From Streptantibioticus cattleyicolor NRRL 8057 = DSM 46488 (GTDB lineage Bacteria; Actinomycetota; Actinomycetes; Streptomycetales; Streptomycetaceae): 64,000 nucleotides of DNA. Both the position numbers and the translations under genes were made by a program. Below are positions 28,858 through 38,363 of this stretch, piece after piece. The notes under the pieces were generated by a model that saw only the letters and a program-made list of their open reading frames with translations, did not search any database and was not told where the DNA came from. The DNA lies in the NCBI RefSeq assembly GCF_000240165.1, contig NC_017586.1, positions 1,550,001-1,614,000 of the forward strand, given 5' to 3'. Position 1 is the first letter of the stretch, and each line of letters starts with the position of its first letter.

Positions 28858-29310
28858 ATGCGCCTGTCCGCCGACACCGCCAAACCTCACGTCCTCGCCC
28901 TCTTCCGGGTCGTCACCGGCCTGCTCTTCGCCTGCCACGGCGCCGCCTCGCTCTTCGGCGTCCTCGGCGGCGCGGCGGGCACCCACGGCGGCACCCTGCC
29001 GGCCGGCGCGTGGCCGGGGTGGTACGCGGCCGTGATCCAGTTCATCGGCGGCGTCCTCGTCGTCCTCGGCCTCGGCACCCGTGCCGCCGCCCTGATCTCC
29101 TCGGGGTCGATGGCGTACGCGTACTTCAGCGTGCACGCCAAGCTCGCGCTGTGGCCGTTGCAGAACGGTGGCGAGCCGGCCGCCCTGTACTCGTGGGCGT
29201 TCCTGCTGCTCGCGGTCACCGGGCCGGGCGCCTGGGCGCTGGACGGGATATTTTCCGCCGCCCGCCGCCGTCGTCCGGCCGCCCCCGCCGAGGCCGGCAG
29301 CCCGGCCTGA
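28858..29310 (+). CDS. DoxX family membrane protein
   Basis: The 150-residue protein has four membrane helices and a DoxX pattern: ALFRVVTGLLFACHGAASLF with the conserved CHG, FIGGVLVVLGLGTRAAALIS with G-x-L-L-x-L-G, AYFSVHAKLALWPLQNGGEP and ALYSWAFLLLAVTGPGAWAL. DoxX proteins bind quinol or help respiratory and redox-stress complexes. ATG 28858 is chosen over 28807 for GGAG ten bases upstream. It is divergent from the FetB-like gene and probably regulated through the inverted repeat between them. The tail is short, basic and alanine-rich. Confidence 0.88.
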   Translation: MRLSADTAKPHVLALFRVVTGLLFACHGAASLFGVLGGAAGTHGGTLPAGAWPGWYAAVIQFIGGVLVVLGLGTRAAALISSGSMAYAYFSVHAKLALWPLQNGGEPAALYSWAFLLLAVTGPGAWALDGIFSAARRRRPAAPAEAGSPA

Positions 29311-29482
29311 CCCGGCGCCGCTGAACGCCGGGGAAACCGGGTCGAAACGTATGAGAACCTTCTCACCCCGTCCGGTGTGATCACCGCACAGATTCCAGGC
29401 GTACGCTGTACGGCGGCGTACCGGGAGGCTCCGGCCCCTGGTCGCCGCCTACAACGCACGGGCGATCCGGGAGAGAACGACG

Positions 29483-30142
29483 GTGGTCGACAGACTGACT
29501 GCGCTTGTCGACTCCCCGTGGGCGTTCGCGCTGGTGGCGCTGAGCGTGCTGCTCGACGTCTTCCTGCCCGTGCTGCCCAGCGGCGTGCTGCTCACCTCCG
29601 CCGCGACCGTGGGCACCGCGGGCGCCGACGGCGCGAAGGACGCCACCGACATCGTGGCGTTGCTGCTGTGCGCGTCGGCCGCCTCCTGTCTGGGCGACCT
29701 CGCCGCCTACCGGCTGGCCTGGCGCGGTGGCGCCTGGCTCGACCGCCGGCTGGAACGCTCCCGCCGGCTCGCCGCCGCGCAGGAACGTCTCGGCCAGGTG
29801 CTGACGCAGGGCGGCGGAGCCCTGGTGGTGCTGGCCCGGTTCGCCCCGGCCGGCCGTTCCGTGGTGAGCCTCGGCGCCGGCGCGGCCCACCGCCGCCCCG
29901 CCGAATTCCTCCCCTGGTCGGCCCTGGCCGGCTTCGTCTGGGCCGCCTACGGGGTGGGCCTCGGCTACATAGGCGGCCACTGGCTGGGTGCCTCCTGGGT
30001 GTCCACCGCCATGTCCCTGCTGGCCCTGGCCGGCGCCGGTGCCGTCGCCGCCTACGTCTTCCGCCGCGAACGCCGCACCCTCGCCACCCCCGACCTCCCG
30101 GTCCCCGCCCAGGACCTCCCCGTCCCCGCCGACCTCCGCTGA
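29483..30142 (+). CDS. DedA family (VTT/SNARE-associated) membrane protein
   Basis: This 219-residue membrane protein has the DedA features: SVLLDVFLPVLPSGVLLTSA (re-entrant region), LGDLAAYRLAWRGG, the central ALVVLARFAPAGRSVVSLGAGA with the conserved F-x-P-x-x-R motif, and LAGFVWAAYGVGLGYIGGHW. DedA proteins are now regarded as lipid carrier flippases (for undecaprenyl phosphate and phosphatidylethanolamine). The C-terminal 30 residues are a hydrophilic proline-rich tail with a DLPVPAQ repeat. The GTG start has GGGAGAG upstream. It stands alone. Confidence 0.85.
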   Translation: MVDRLTALVDSPWAFALVALSVLLDVFLPVLPSGVLLTSAATVGTAGADGAKDATDIVALLLCASAASCLGDLAAYRLAWRGGAWLDRRLERSRRLAAAQERLGQVLTQGGGALVVLARFAPAGRSVVSLGAGAAHRRPAEFLPWSALAGFVWAAYGVGLGYIGGHWLGASWVSTAMSLLALAGAGAVAAYVFRRERRTLATPDLPVPAQDLPVPADLR

Positions 30143-30230
30143 CCCCTCACGCCCCGCGCAGCCGCCACCCCGTCACCGCGGCGTCCACGTACCCGGCGTC
30201 CAGCGCGTCCCCCGATCGCCATCATCACGC

Positions 30231-30986
30231 TCACAGCGCTTCCCGGCGGCGTTCCGCGCTGTCGCGGGCGGTGGTCTCGTCGAGGTAGACCTCGCAGACG
30301 GGGTAGCCGTCGGGCGGGAAGTGCTCCACCTCCCACAGGCTGAGTTCGCTGTCGTCGGCGAGGAGGAAGGCGTGTTCGTACAGGGCCCATTCGACGGCCG
30401 GGCCCTCGTCGCGGGCGTGCCTCATGGCGACCAGGGTGGTCTCGTGGCCGACGGCGGTACGCAGCAGGCGGCGGATGCGGGCGCCGGGGCGGTCGGGGTT
30501 CTCGGCGCGGCGCAGGACGCGCCAGGCGTGCTCGGCGGAGCGGTCGTGCTCGTAGGTGTGCCGGGACCGGCTGCGGCCGGGGATGGCCAGGTCGTCCAGG
30601 ATCCCGGAGAGCAGGTCCTGGAGGGCGGCGTCGGCGTCGGTGTCGGCCCTCGGGTACGGTTCCGTGCCGCACCAGGCCGTCATCCGCCGCTCGGCCTCGG
30701 CCGCCTGGGCCTGGTCGGCGTAGACCTCGTGGAGCGTGCGGCTGCCCGGGCCGGTGGTGTACTCGATCTCCCAGAGCACCAGGTCGGCGCCGTCGGGCAG
30801 GAGGAAGACGTGGCGCAGCGTGCGGTGGCCGAGGGGGTACGGGGGGCCGTTGCGGCGGTGCAGCGAGTGCAGCTCCACGCAATGCATCAGCGCGCCGCGC
30901 AGCCGCGCCACCACGGCGTCGTCCAGCTCGAACGCGTTGTGGGCGCGGTCCAGCAACCGCTCCACGTGCTCGCGCGTGTCGTCCAT
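30231..30986 (-). CDS. DUF6227 family protein
   Basis: The 251-residue protein matches the Streptomyces-specific DUF6227 family in my memory: MDDTREHVERLLDRAHNAFE at the start, LGHRTLRHVFLLPDGADLVL, ALYEHAFLLADDSELSLWEV and a C-terminal ARDSAERRREAL. Two similar halves, each with an F-L-L-x-D-x-x-x-L-x-L-W-E pattern, point to an internal duplication. No function is known; it is soluble. ATG 30986 has GGAGG upstream. Its leader holds two mutually exclusive hairpins (30999-31058) and beyond that a strong 15-bp hairpin. Confidence 0.8.
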   Translation of the reverse strand: MDDTREHVERLLDRAHNAFELDDAVVARLRGALMHCVELHSLHRRNGPPYPLGHRTLRHVFLLPDGADLVLWEIEYTTGPGSRTLHEVYADQAQAAEAERRMTAWCGTEPYPRADTDADAALQDLLSGILDDLAIPGRSRSRHTYEHDRSAEHAWRVLRRAENPDRPGARIRRLLRTAVGHETTLVAMRHARDEGPAVEWALYEHAFLLADDSELSLWEVEHFPPDGYPVCEVYLDETTARDSAERRREAL

Positions 30987-30998
30987 GAGGGCCTCCCC

Positions 30999-31058
30999 AG
31001 TGCGCGCGTGCGGTACCGAGTGCTGCGCGCGCACTTACGGTAGCGGTGCGCGCGCAGC
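30999..31058 (-). promoter_or_regulatory. Two mutually exclusive hairpins in the DUF6227 leader
   Basis: GTGCGCGCGCAGC (31046-31058) pairs perfectly with 31022-31034 (13 bp). The overlapping segment 31026-31035 pairs perfectly instead with AGTGCGCGCG at 30999-31008 (10 bp), next to the ribosome site. Both pairings cannot form at once, as in attenuators. No ligand or leader peptide is visible. Confidence 0.5.
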
Positions 31059-31065
31059 GCGTGTC

Positions 31066-31104
31066 GGGTTTTCCGCGATTCCGCCCCTGAATCGCGGAAA
31101 ACCC
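31066..31104. terminator. Perfect 15-bp hairpin
   Basis: GGGTTTTCCGCGATT (31066-31080) pairs with AATCGCGGAAAACCC (31090-31104) around a 9-nt loop. It stands between repeat copy C and the DUF6227 leader and could be a terminator insulating the two, although no T run follows. Confidence 0.6.
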
Positions 31105-31214
31105 CCGCCCCGCGGTGGCCGGCTCAGCCCGACTTCACACTGCCGGGGCGGCCCCGTCGGCCCCGGCGTGGCGGGGGCACCCCCGGACCCCCGCACCGCG
31201 CGCCGGCATTGGCC

Positions 31215-31810
31215 TTGCCGTGGTGCCCGGTTCGCCCGGTTCGGGGTTCCGGGGTGGCCCCCGTTCGCCCCTGCCCGGTGGGTGGTTGGTGGGGTTTTGG
31301 TTTGGTTCGGCACCGGGGGCTTCGCCTACTGCCGGTACGGGATCGGGGGCGCGCCGGGGGTGACTCCTCGCTCCAGGTTTCGTCGTCGGCTTTCCCCCGC
31401 CCCGCTGGGTCGCTGCGGGGACACCCCCGACACACCCCCTCCTGCCGTCGTGCGGGTGCCTCTCTTCGCGGGTGGGGGTGAGTGAGGAGGTTGGGGTCAC
31501 CCCGATCTCCTTCTCACCCACCCCGTGCCGCAGCGCGGAACGCAACAGAACGGGGGCGTGCAGGGGTGTCCCCGCAGCGACCCAGCAGCCGGAGCCAAGC
31601 CTTGGCGGATACGCGGAGCGAGGAGTCACCCCGGAGGGCCCCCGGAAACCCAGGCAGACAGTGCGCCCCCCGCACTGTACGAACACAGCCACGGGTGGGC
31701 GGGGGGAAACAATCCGTGACCTCAGCCACGACGAAGCGGAAACGGGCGCACCCCGAGGAGGTAATGGCTGACGTCAGCGCGAGCGAACCGTCAGCGCGAG
31801 CGAACCGTCA
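31215..31810 (-). repeat. Dispersed palindromic repeat, copy C (inverted orientation)
   Basis: Reading leftwards from 31810 it starts with two perfect 17-bp copies of TGACGGTTCGCTCGCGC (31794-31810 and 31777-31793), then the left-end module, a 78-nt block (31569-31646) identical to 26630-26707 of copy B, the centre with GCGAAGAGAGGCACCCGC, a type-2 right arm and the AACCAAACC module, fading near 31215. The deacetylase stop codon TGA is its first triplet. The gap 31105-31807 holds no gene. Confidence 0.9.
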
Positions 31811-32704
31811 GCTTGGCGCAGCCACGTAGTCTTCGAGGCGGGCCACCGTGAAGCCCTGTTCCTCGATCCGCCGGATCAGGTTGGCGAACATTTCCGTCAT
31901 CGTCGTCCCCTTCAGCTCACTGGGACCACGGAAGTGGGCGAGGATGATGTCACCGGGGCGGAGTTTCTTGTCGGGCGCCTGGTATTGCATGTTGGTGATC
32001 TGCATGGACTCGCGCCACCAGACGATGGCGCGGGGACCGCATGCGTTCACCGCCGCCTTGGTGGCGGTGTCGTACGCCCCGTAGGGGGGACGGAAGAGCA
32101 GCGGGGCGGTGCCGTACTGCTTGGTGAGGATCTTCTGGTCGCCGCAGACCTCCTCGGTCTGCCGGGCGAGCGGGATGGTGTTCATCGCCGGGTGGTGCAG
32201 GGTGTGGTTCTGTATGTGGTTCCCGAGCGCCTGGAGCGGCTTGAAGTAGCCGTAGTCGGACTTGATGGCGTCGTTCATCAGGAACATGGTGACCGGGATC
32301 CGCAACTCCCGCATCATGGCTATGAACTTGGGGTCCTTCTCCTGCCCGTCGTCGAGGGTGACGAAGACGACCTTCTGGTGGGTGGGGATGTGCGCGAAGA
32401 CCGGTACCGGGCCGTGCGCGGTGAGTTTGACGGGCTTGTCGGCCGGCGGGGCGGGCGGTGCGGGCAGCGGCTTGAGGCCCCACTTGTGCCAGACGGCGGC
32501 GGGCACCGATGCCGTACCGTCGCCGCCCGCCGGGGCGGAGGGCGTACCGGACGCCGGGGCGCCGGAGGCCGTCGGGGCCGGCGACGGCTTGCCCGCGGCG
32601 TCGGCGCCCCCGCCGCATCCGGTCGCCAGCGTGGCCACCGCGGCGAGCGCCGCCACCCCCGCCGTCGTGCTGTGGACCCTGCTCAACCCGTTGTGCCGCT
32701 TCAC
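31808..32704 (-). CDS. Polysaccharide deacetylase family lipoprotein
   Basis: The 298-residue precursor starts with a basic N terminus, a hydrophobic stretch and the lipobox LATGCGG near residue 30, then a long serine/proline/alanine linker before the NodB-type domain. Motif 1 is VTLDDGQEKDP (aspartates present, the usual TFDDG altered to TLDDG), the metal-binding histidines appear in NHIQNHTLHHPAM, and the RPPYGAYD motif follows. It probably acts outside the membrane on peptidoglycan or another N-acetylated polymer. The GTG start has GGAGC upstream. It follows pabAB by 37 bp on the same strand. Its TGA stop begins repeat copy C. Confidence 0.87.
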   Translation of the reverse strand: MKRHNGLSRVHSTTAGVAALAAVATLATGCGGGADAAGKPSPAPTASGAPASGTPSAPAGGDGTASVPAAVWHKWGLKPLPAPPAPPADKPVKLTAHGPVPVFAHIPTHQKVVFVTLDDGQEKDPKFIAMMRELRIPVTMFLMNDAIKSDYGYFKPLQALGNHIQNHTLHHPAMNTIPLARQTEEVCGDQKILTKQYGTAPLLFRPPYGAYDTATKAAVNACGPRAIVWWRESMQITNMQYQAPDKKLRPGDIILAHFRGPSELKGTTMTEMFANLIRRIEEQGFTVARLEDYVAAPS

Positions 32705-32741
32705 CGCGTCGTGCTCCCGACAGTCGCCGTACCTACGCCGG

Positions 32742-34892
<2,151 letters not shown>

Positions 34893-35026
34893 CGGCCGGG
34901 TGGTGGGAGGGGAGGGATGGCCTTCCAGTCTCCCATGCCCCCTCGCCCCCTGTCAGCGCTGCCGATGCCGCACAAAACACCGCGGAACGGACGGCCGGCC
35001 GCCGGTGGGAGGGGAGTTGGACGTCG

Positions 35027-35058
35027 AACGCCCCGGAGCGCGATCGCTCCGGGGCGTT
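35027..35058 (-). terminator. Terminator after tRNA-Val
   Basis: A perfect 14-bp stem (AACGCCCCGGAGCG at 35027-35040 with CGCTCCGGGGCGTT at 35045-35058, CGAT loop) lies six bases past the tRNA 3' end in its direction of transcription. Confidence 0.85.
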
Positions 35059-35063
35059 TCCGC

Positions 35064-35138
35064 TGGTGGGCACAGACGGATTCGAACCGCCGACATCTGC
35101 TTTGTAAGAGCAGCGCTCTACCGCTGAGCTATGCGCCC
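35064..35138 (-). tRNA. tRNA-Val (anticodon UAC)
   Basis: The cloverleaf is complete: acceptor GGGCGCA with TGTGCCC, D arm GCTC/GAGC, anticodon arm CTGCT-CTTACAA-AGCAG giving anticodon TAC, T arm GGCGG-TTCGAAT-CCGTC, discriminator A and an encoded CCA (35064-35066). It reads valine codon GUA. Confidence 0.97.
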
Positions 35139-35346
35139 TCGGGCCTGATCGGTGATCGGCGTGGGAGAGGACAGGTTACCGTGTCATGCCCCCTGCTCCA
35201 CAAATCGAACCGGGGGGCGGGGGTAATCCCCACCCGCGCGCGGGTGGCAGCGGGGTTCCGGGGTGGGGAGCCGGGGCCGTAGCGTCGGGTTGGACGGCGG
35301 TGCGCGGGGTGCCGCCGAGGACGAGTTGCTTACGGAGAACTGAATC

Positions 35347-36114
35347 GTGGCCAGCGCACACCGCATCCGGATGGGCTTTCGCGCACCACTGCTCGCGACG
35401 GTGCTCGGGCTGGCGCTCGCCGGGTGTGGCCACGCCGTGGCGGACCGGGGGCCCGCCGAGCACCGCTCCTTCGCCTTCACCGGCAAGCGGCTGACCATCG
35501 AGACCACCGAGGGGTCGTTGGTGGTGGAGGCCGCCGACGTGCGCAAGGTGGAGGTCACCCGGTGGTTCCGCGGGCGCGCCGTGCTGGGCGTCACGCCGCG
35601 CGCCACCTGGGACCTGACGGGCGCCACGCTGGCGTTGCGCACGCACTGCGCGGGGGTGGTCAGCTCCTGCTCGATACGGCACAAGGTGCTGGTCCCGCGC
35701 GGTCTCGCGGTGGCGGTACGGGCCGGGGACGGCAAGGTGGAGGCCGAGGACATCGGCACGCCGCTGAACATATCCACCGCCAACGGCTCGGTGCAGGTCA
35801 AGGACTGCTCCGGCGACCTGACGCTGACCAGCCACAACGGCAAGGTCACCGCCACCGGCACGGGTGCCCGCACGGTCCGGGCGCGCAGCGGCAACGGCTC
35901 GGTGCAACTGGGCTTCGCCACCGTGCCCGACCGGGTGGACGTCACCTCCGGCAACGGCAAGGTCACCGTCGAGCTGCCGCCCGCCTCCTACGACGTCACC
36001 GCCCGTTCCAGCAACGGCAGCACCCACGTCGACGTACCGGTCAAGCGCCACAGCGGCCACGTGGTGACGGTCCGGGTCAAGAACGGATCGGCGACGGTGC
36101 GCACCGCCACCTGA
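35347..36114 (+). CDS. DUF4097-type beta-repeat lipoprotein
   Basis: The 255-residue precursor has an N-terminal signal with a lipobox (LGLALAGCGHA, cysteine near residue 27). The mature part is made of short beta-strand repeats with G-S-V/G-K-V turns (ANGSVQVKDC, NGKVTATGTG, SGNGSVQLGF, GNGKVTVELP), the DUF4097 (beta-helix/adhesin-like) pattern. It should be a surface lipoprotein of unknown role; relatives sit near stress-response regulators. GTG 35347 has GGAGAA upstream. It lies divergent from the tRNA gene and is followed on the same strand by a coiled-coil protein. Confidence 0.85.
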   Translation: MASAHRIRMGFRAPLLATVLGLALAGCGHAVADRGPAEHRSFAFTGKRLTIETTEGSLVVEAADVRKVEVTRWFRGRAVLGVTPRATWDLTGATLALRTHCAGVVSSCSIRHKVLVPRGLAVAVRAGDGKVEAEDIGTPLNISTANGSVQVKDCSGDLTLTSHNGKVTATGTGARTVRARSGNGSVQLGFATVPDRVDVTSGNGKVTVELPPASYDVTARSSNGSTHVDVPVKRHSGHVVTVRVKNGSATVRTAT

Positions 36115-36185
36115 CGGTCCGGCGGCGGCGCCGGGTGGGAGTATGGGACGGCAGCAGACCGGCCGGACAAGCGGGGAGACTTCAA

Positions 36186-37430
36186 GTGGCGACGGCACGT
36201 TCGTGGTGGCGGCGGGACGACGACAGTCACCGTGCCGCCGCCCGCTCCGCGAAGGACGCCGCCGCCGAGTCCTTCTACGAGCTGGACACCGCGCAGCGGG
36301 AGCTGACGCTCACCATCGAGACGATCACCGCGGTGGACCGTTCGCCGGGCGGGCGCAAGGCCAAGGCGGACTACGACTCCCTGGCCCGCCGGATCGACGA
36401 GGTCAGCGGGGGCTACATCGCCGCCGTGGACGCCCACGACCTGGACGCCGAACAGCTCGACCTGGCCGCGGCCACCCGGGCCCGTAACGCGTTCACGCTG
36501 GCCCGGGACGAGATCGTGAAGGTCAGGGCCGACCTGGACCGCTTCGCGCGGAGCCTGGGGCCGATGCTGACCCGGGCGGAGAACGAGTTGTCCCGGCTGG
36601 CGCCCGCCGTGGAGCAGGCCCGGCAGGCGTTGCTGGGCGCCACCGGCGCGCTGGACGAGGTGCGGGCGGCCGGGCTGCGCGCCGACGACCTGGCCGCCCG
36701 GCTGGCGGCGCTCGGCCCGGAGCTGACCAAGCTCAACGCCGGTGCCAAGGCGCACGGGGTGCGGGAGACGATCCAGCGGGCCGACGCGATGCGCCGCGCG
36801 GCCGGGGAGATCCGCGCCGAGGCCGAGGCGCTGCCGCAGCGGGCCGCCGAGATCGACCGCCGCCTGGTGAGCCTGCGGACCCGGGCGCAGGCGCTCACCA
36901 CCCGGGCCGGGCAGGTCGGGCCGACCCTGAGCGAGTTGCGCCGCCGGTTCAGCGCCGCCTGCTGGCAGGACCTCCAGCAGGTGCCGGAGCGGGCCGCCGA
37001 CGCGGTCGCCCGGGCCGAGCGGCGGCTGGCCGAGGCGGAGCGGGCCCGCGCCGAGCAGCGCTGGCCGGACGCCACCGCCGCCCTGACCGCGGTACGTGAC
37101 CTGCTGGCGGAGACGGACGCGGCGGTGTCGGCGGCGGGCGACCGGCTGCGGCGGCTCGACGAGGTCAGCCGGGACCCGCAGGGCGAGATCGAGCGGACCC
37201 GGTTCGCGCTGCGGGACGCCCAGCGGCTGGCGATGCAGGGGCGTGCCACCCCCGACCCCCGGCACGCCGGGCCACTGGACGACGGGGTGGCCCGGCTGCA
37301 ACGGGCCGTCGACGGCCTCACCGGGCGCCACCCGGACTACTGGGCGTTCCTCACCGAACTCGCCGCGATCCGGGAGACCGCCGAGGACGTGGTCGCCGCC
37401 ATCCGCGAGGAACGCGCCCGCACGAGCTGA
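36186..37430 (+). CDS. Large helical/coiled-coil protein
   Basis: The 414-residue protein is almost entirely charged alpha helix with heptad-like repeats rich in A, E, R and L (for example ENELSRLAPAVEQARQALLG, RRLAEAERARAEQRWPDATA and RLRRLDEVSRDPQGEIERTR). It has no signal peptide or membrane helix. I recognise no named domain, though cytosolic or membrane-bound coiled-coil proteins of this size are common in Streptomyces. The GTG at 36186 has GGGGAG seven bases upstream. It is 71 bp after the DUF4097 gene, on the same strand, possibly in one unit. Confidence 0.75.
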   Translation: MATARSWWRRDDDSHRAAARSAKDAAAESFYELDTAQRELTLTIETITAVDRSPGGRKAKADYDSLARRIDEVSGGYIAAVDAHDLDAEQLDLAAATRARNAFTLARDEIVKVRADLDRFARSLGPMLTRAENELSRLAPAVEQARQALLGATGALDEVRAAGLRADDLAARLAALGPELTKLNAGAKAHGVRETIQRADAMRRAAGEIRAEAEALPQRAAEIDRRLVSLRTRAQALTTRAGQVGPTLSELRRRFSAACWQDLQQVPERAADAVARAERRLAEAERARAEQRWPDATAALTAVRDLLAETDAAVSAAGDRLRRLDEVSRDPQGEIERTRFALRDAQRLAMQGRATPDPRHAGPLDDGVARLQRAVDGLTGRHPDYWAFLTELAAIRETAEDVVAAIREERARTS

Positions 37431-37474
37431 ACGCACCGGCTGACCGCCTCCGCCGCCGCGGCTATCCTGCCGCC

Positions 37475-37699
37475 ATGCCTCGTTACGAGTACCGATGCCG
37501 CGCGTGCGGCACCACGTTCGAGATGAACCGGCCGATGGCGCAGTCGTCGGATCCGGCGGCCTGCCCGCACGGGCACGACGACACGGTGAAGCTGCTGTCG
37601 ACGGTGGCGGTCACCGGGACGGCCACGAGCGGGGCCGGGGCGGCGCGGGCCCCGCAAGGCGGCGGGGGCGGCTGCTGCGGCGGCGGGTGCTGCGGCTGA
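37475..37699 (+). CDS. FmdB-family zinc ribbon protein
   Basis: A 74-residue protein with the FmdB start MPRYEYRCRACGTTFEMNRP. CRACG supplies one CxxC zinc knuckle and CPHGHDD is where the second would be, but only one cysteine is present there (CPHG), followed by histidine, so a C3H or altered site is likely. The rest (VKLLSTVAVTGTAT) is as usual. The C-terminal tail ends in a glycine/cysteine-rich GGGGGCCGGGCCG run, common in actinomycete members. Role is unknown; such proteins may bind metal or assist regulators. Confidence 0.85.
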   Translation: MPRYEYRCRACGTTFEMNRPMAQSSDPAACPHGHDDTVKLLSTVAVTGTATSGAGAARAPQGGGGGCCGGGCCG

Positions 37700-37790
37700 A
37701 CCGGCCTCCGCTGGCCTGACGCGCCGGGCGGACGGATGCTGGAAGGAGGTACGCGTACCGCGACCTCATCCGTCCGAGGAGGCCGGGCCC

Positions 37791-38363
37791 ATGTTCAAAC
37801 TCAACGAACATCTGCCCATGGACCACAGGCTCAGCAAGGTCTACCGGATCGGGGCGGGGCTGACCGGGCTCGTCCTGGTGGCCTTCGGCGTGCTGGGGCT
37901 CACCGATCACGTGGGCTTCTTCTCGCTGCACGGCCACGGTGTGGCGGCCCTGAACTCCAACGGCGCGCTGAGCGTGCTGTCGATCGTGATCGGCGCGATC
38001 CTCTTCGTCGGCATGGTGATCGGCGGCAACTTCGCCTCGACGCTCAACATGGTGCTCGGGGTGCTCTTCGTGCTGAGCGGCTTCGTCAACCTCGCCATCA
38101 TGGACACCGCCTGGAACTACCTGGCGTTCCGGATGCCCAACGTGCTCTTCAGCTTCGTGGTCGGGCTGATGCTGATGACGTTCGGGATGTACGGGCGGGT
38201 GCACAGCAACCTGCCGCACGACAACCCGTACTGGCGGCAGCGCCACCCGGAGGCGGCCGAGCGGGAGGAGGAGGCGGTGGCGGCCGGTGCCTCCCCCTCC
38301 GGCCGGCGGCGGCTCAGCCCTGGTCCAGCCTCCGGGCCACGGTCACCCCATCCGCAACTGTGA
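37791..38363 (+). CDS. DUF4383 membrane protein
   Basis: The 190-residue protein has four hydrophobic helices in the DUF4383 layout (GAGLTGLVLVAFGVLGLTDH, ALSVLSIVIGAILFVGMVIG, TLNMVLGVLFVLSGFVNLAI and MPNVLFSFVVGLMLMTFGMY) and the conserved NLPHDNPYWRQRHPE segment. The last 35 residues (after EEEAVAAGA) run past the usual end of the family and overlap the 3' end of the convergent O-methyltransferase gene by 50 bp. It may be a slightly extended reading frame. No function is known. Confidence 0.82.
   Translation: MFKLNEHLPMDHRLSKVYRIGAGLTGLVLVAFGVLGLTDHVGFFSLHGHGVAALNSNGALSVLSIVIGAILFVGMVIGGNFASTLNMVLGVLFVLSGFVNLAIMDTAWNYLAFRMPNVLFSFVVGLMLMTFGMYGRVHSNLPHDNPYWRQRHPEAAEREEEAVAAGASPSGRRRLSPGPASGPRSPHPQL

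Noticed and set aside
22293-31810. CRISPR array
   Set aside because: Repeat units are hundreds of bases long and irregular, with no short regular repeats and spacers and no cas genes.
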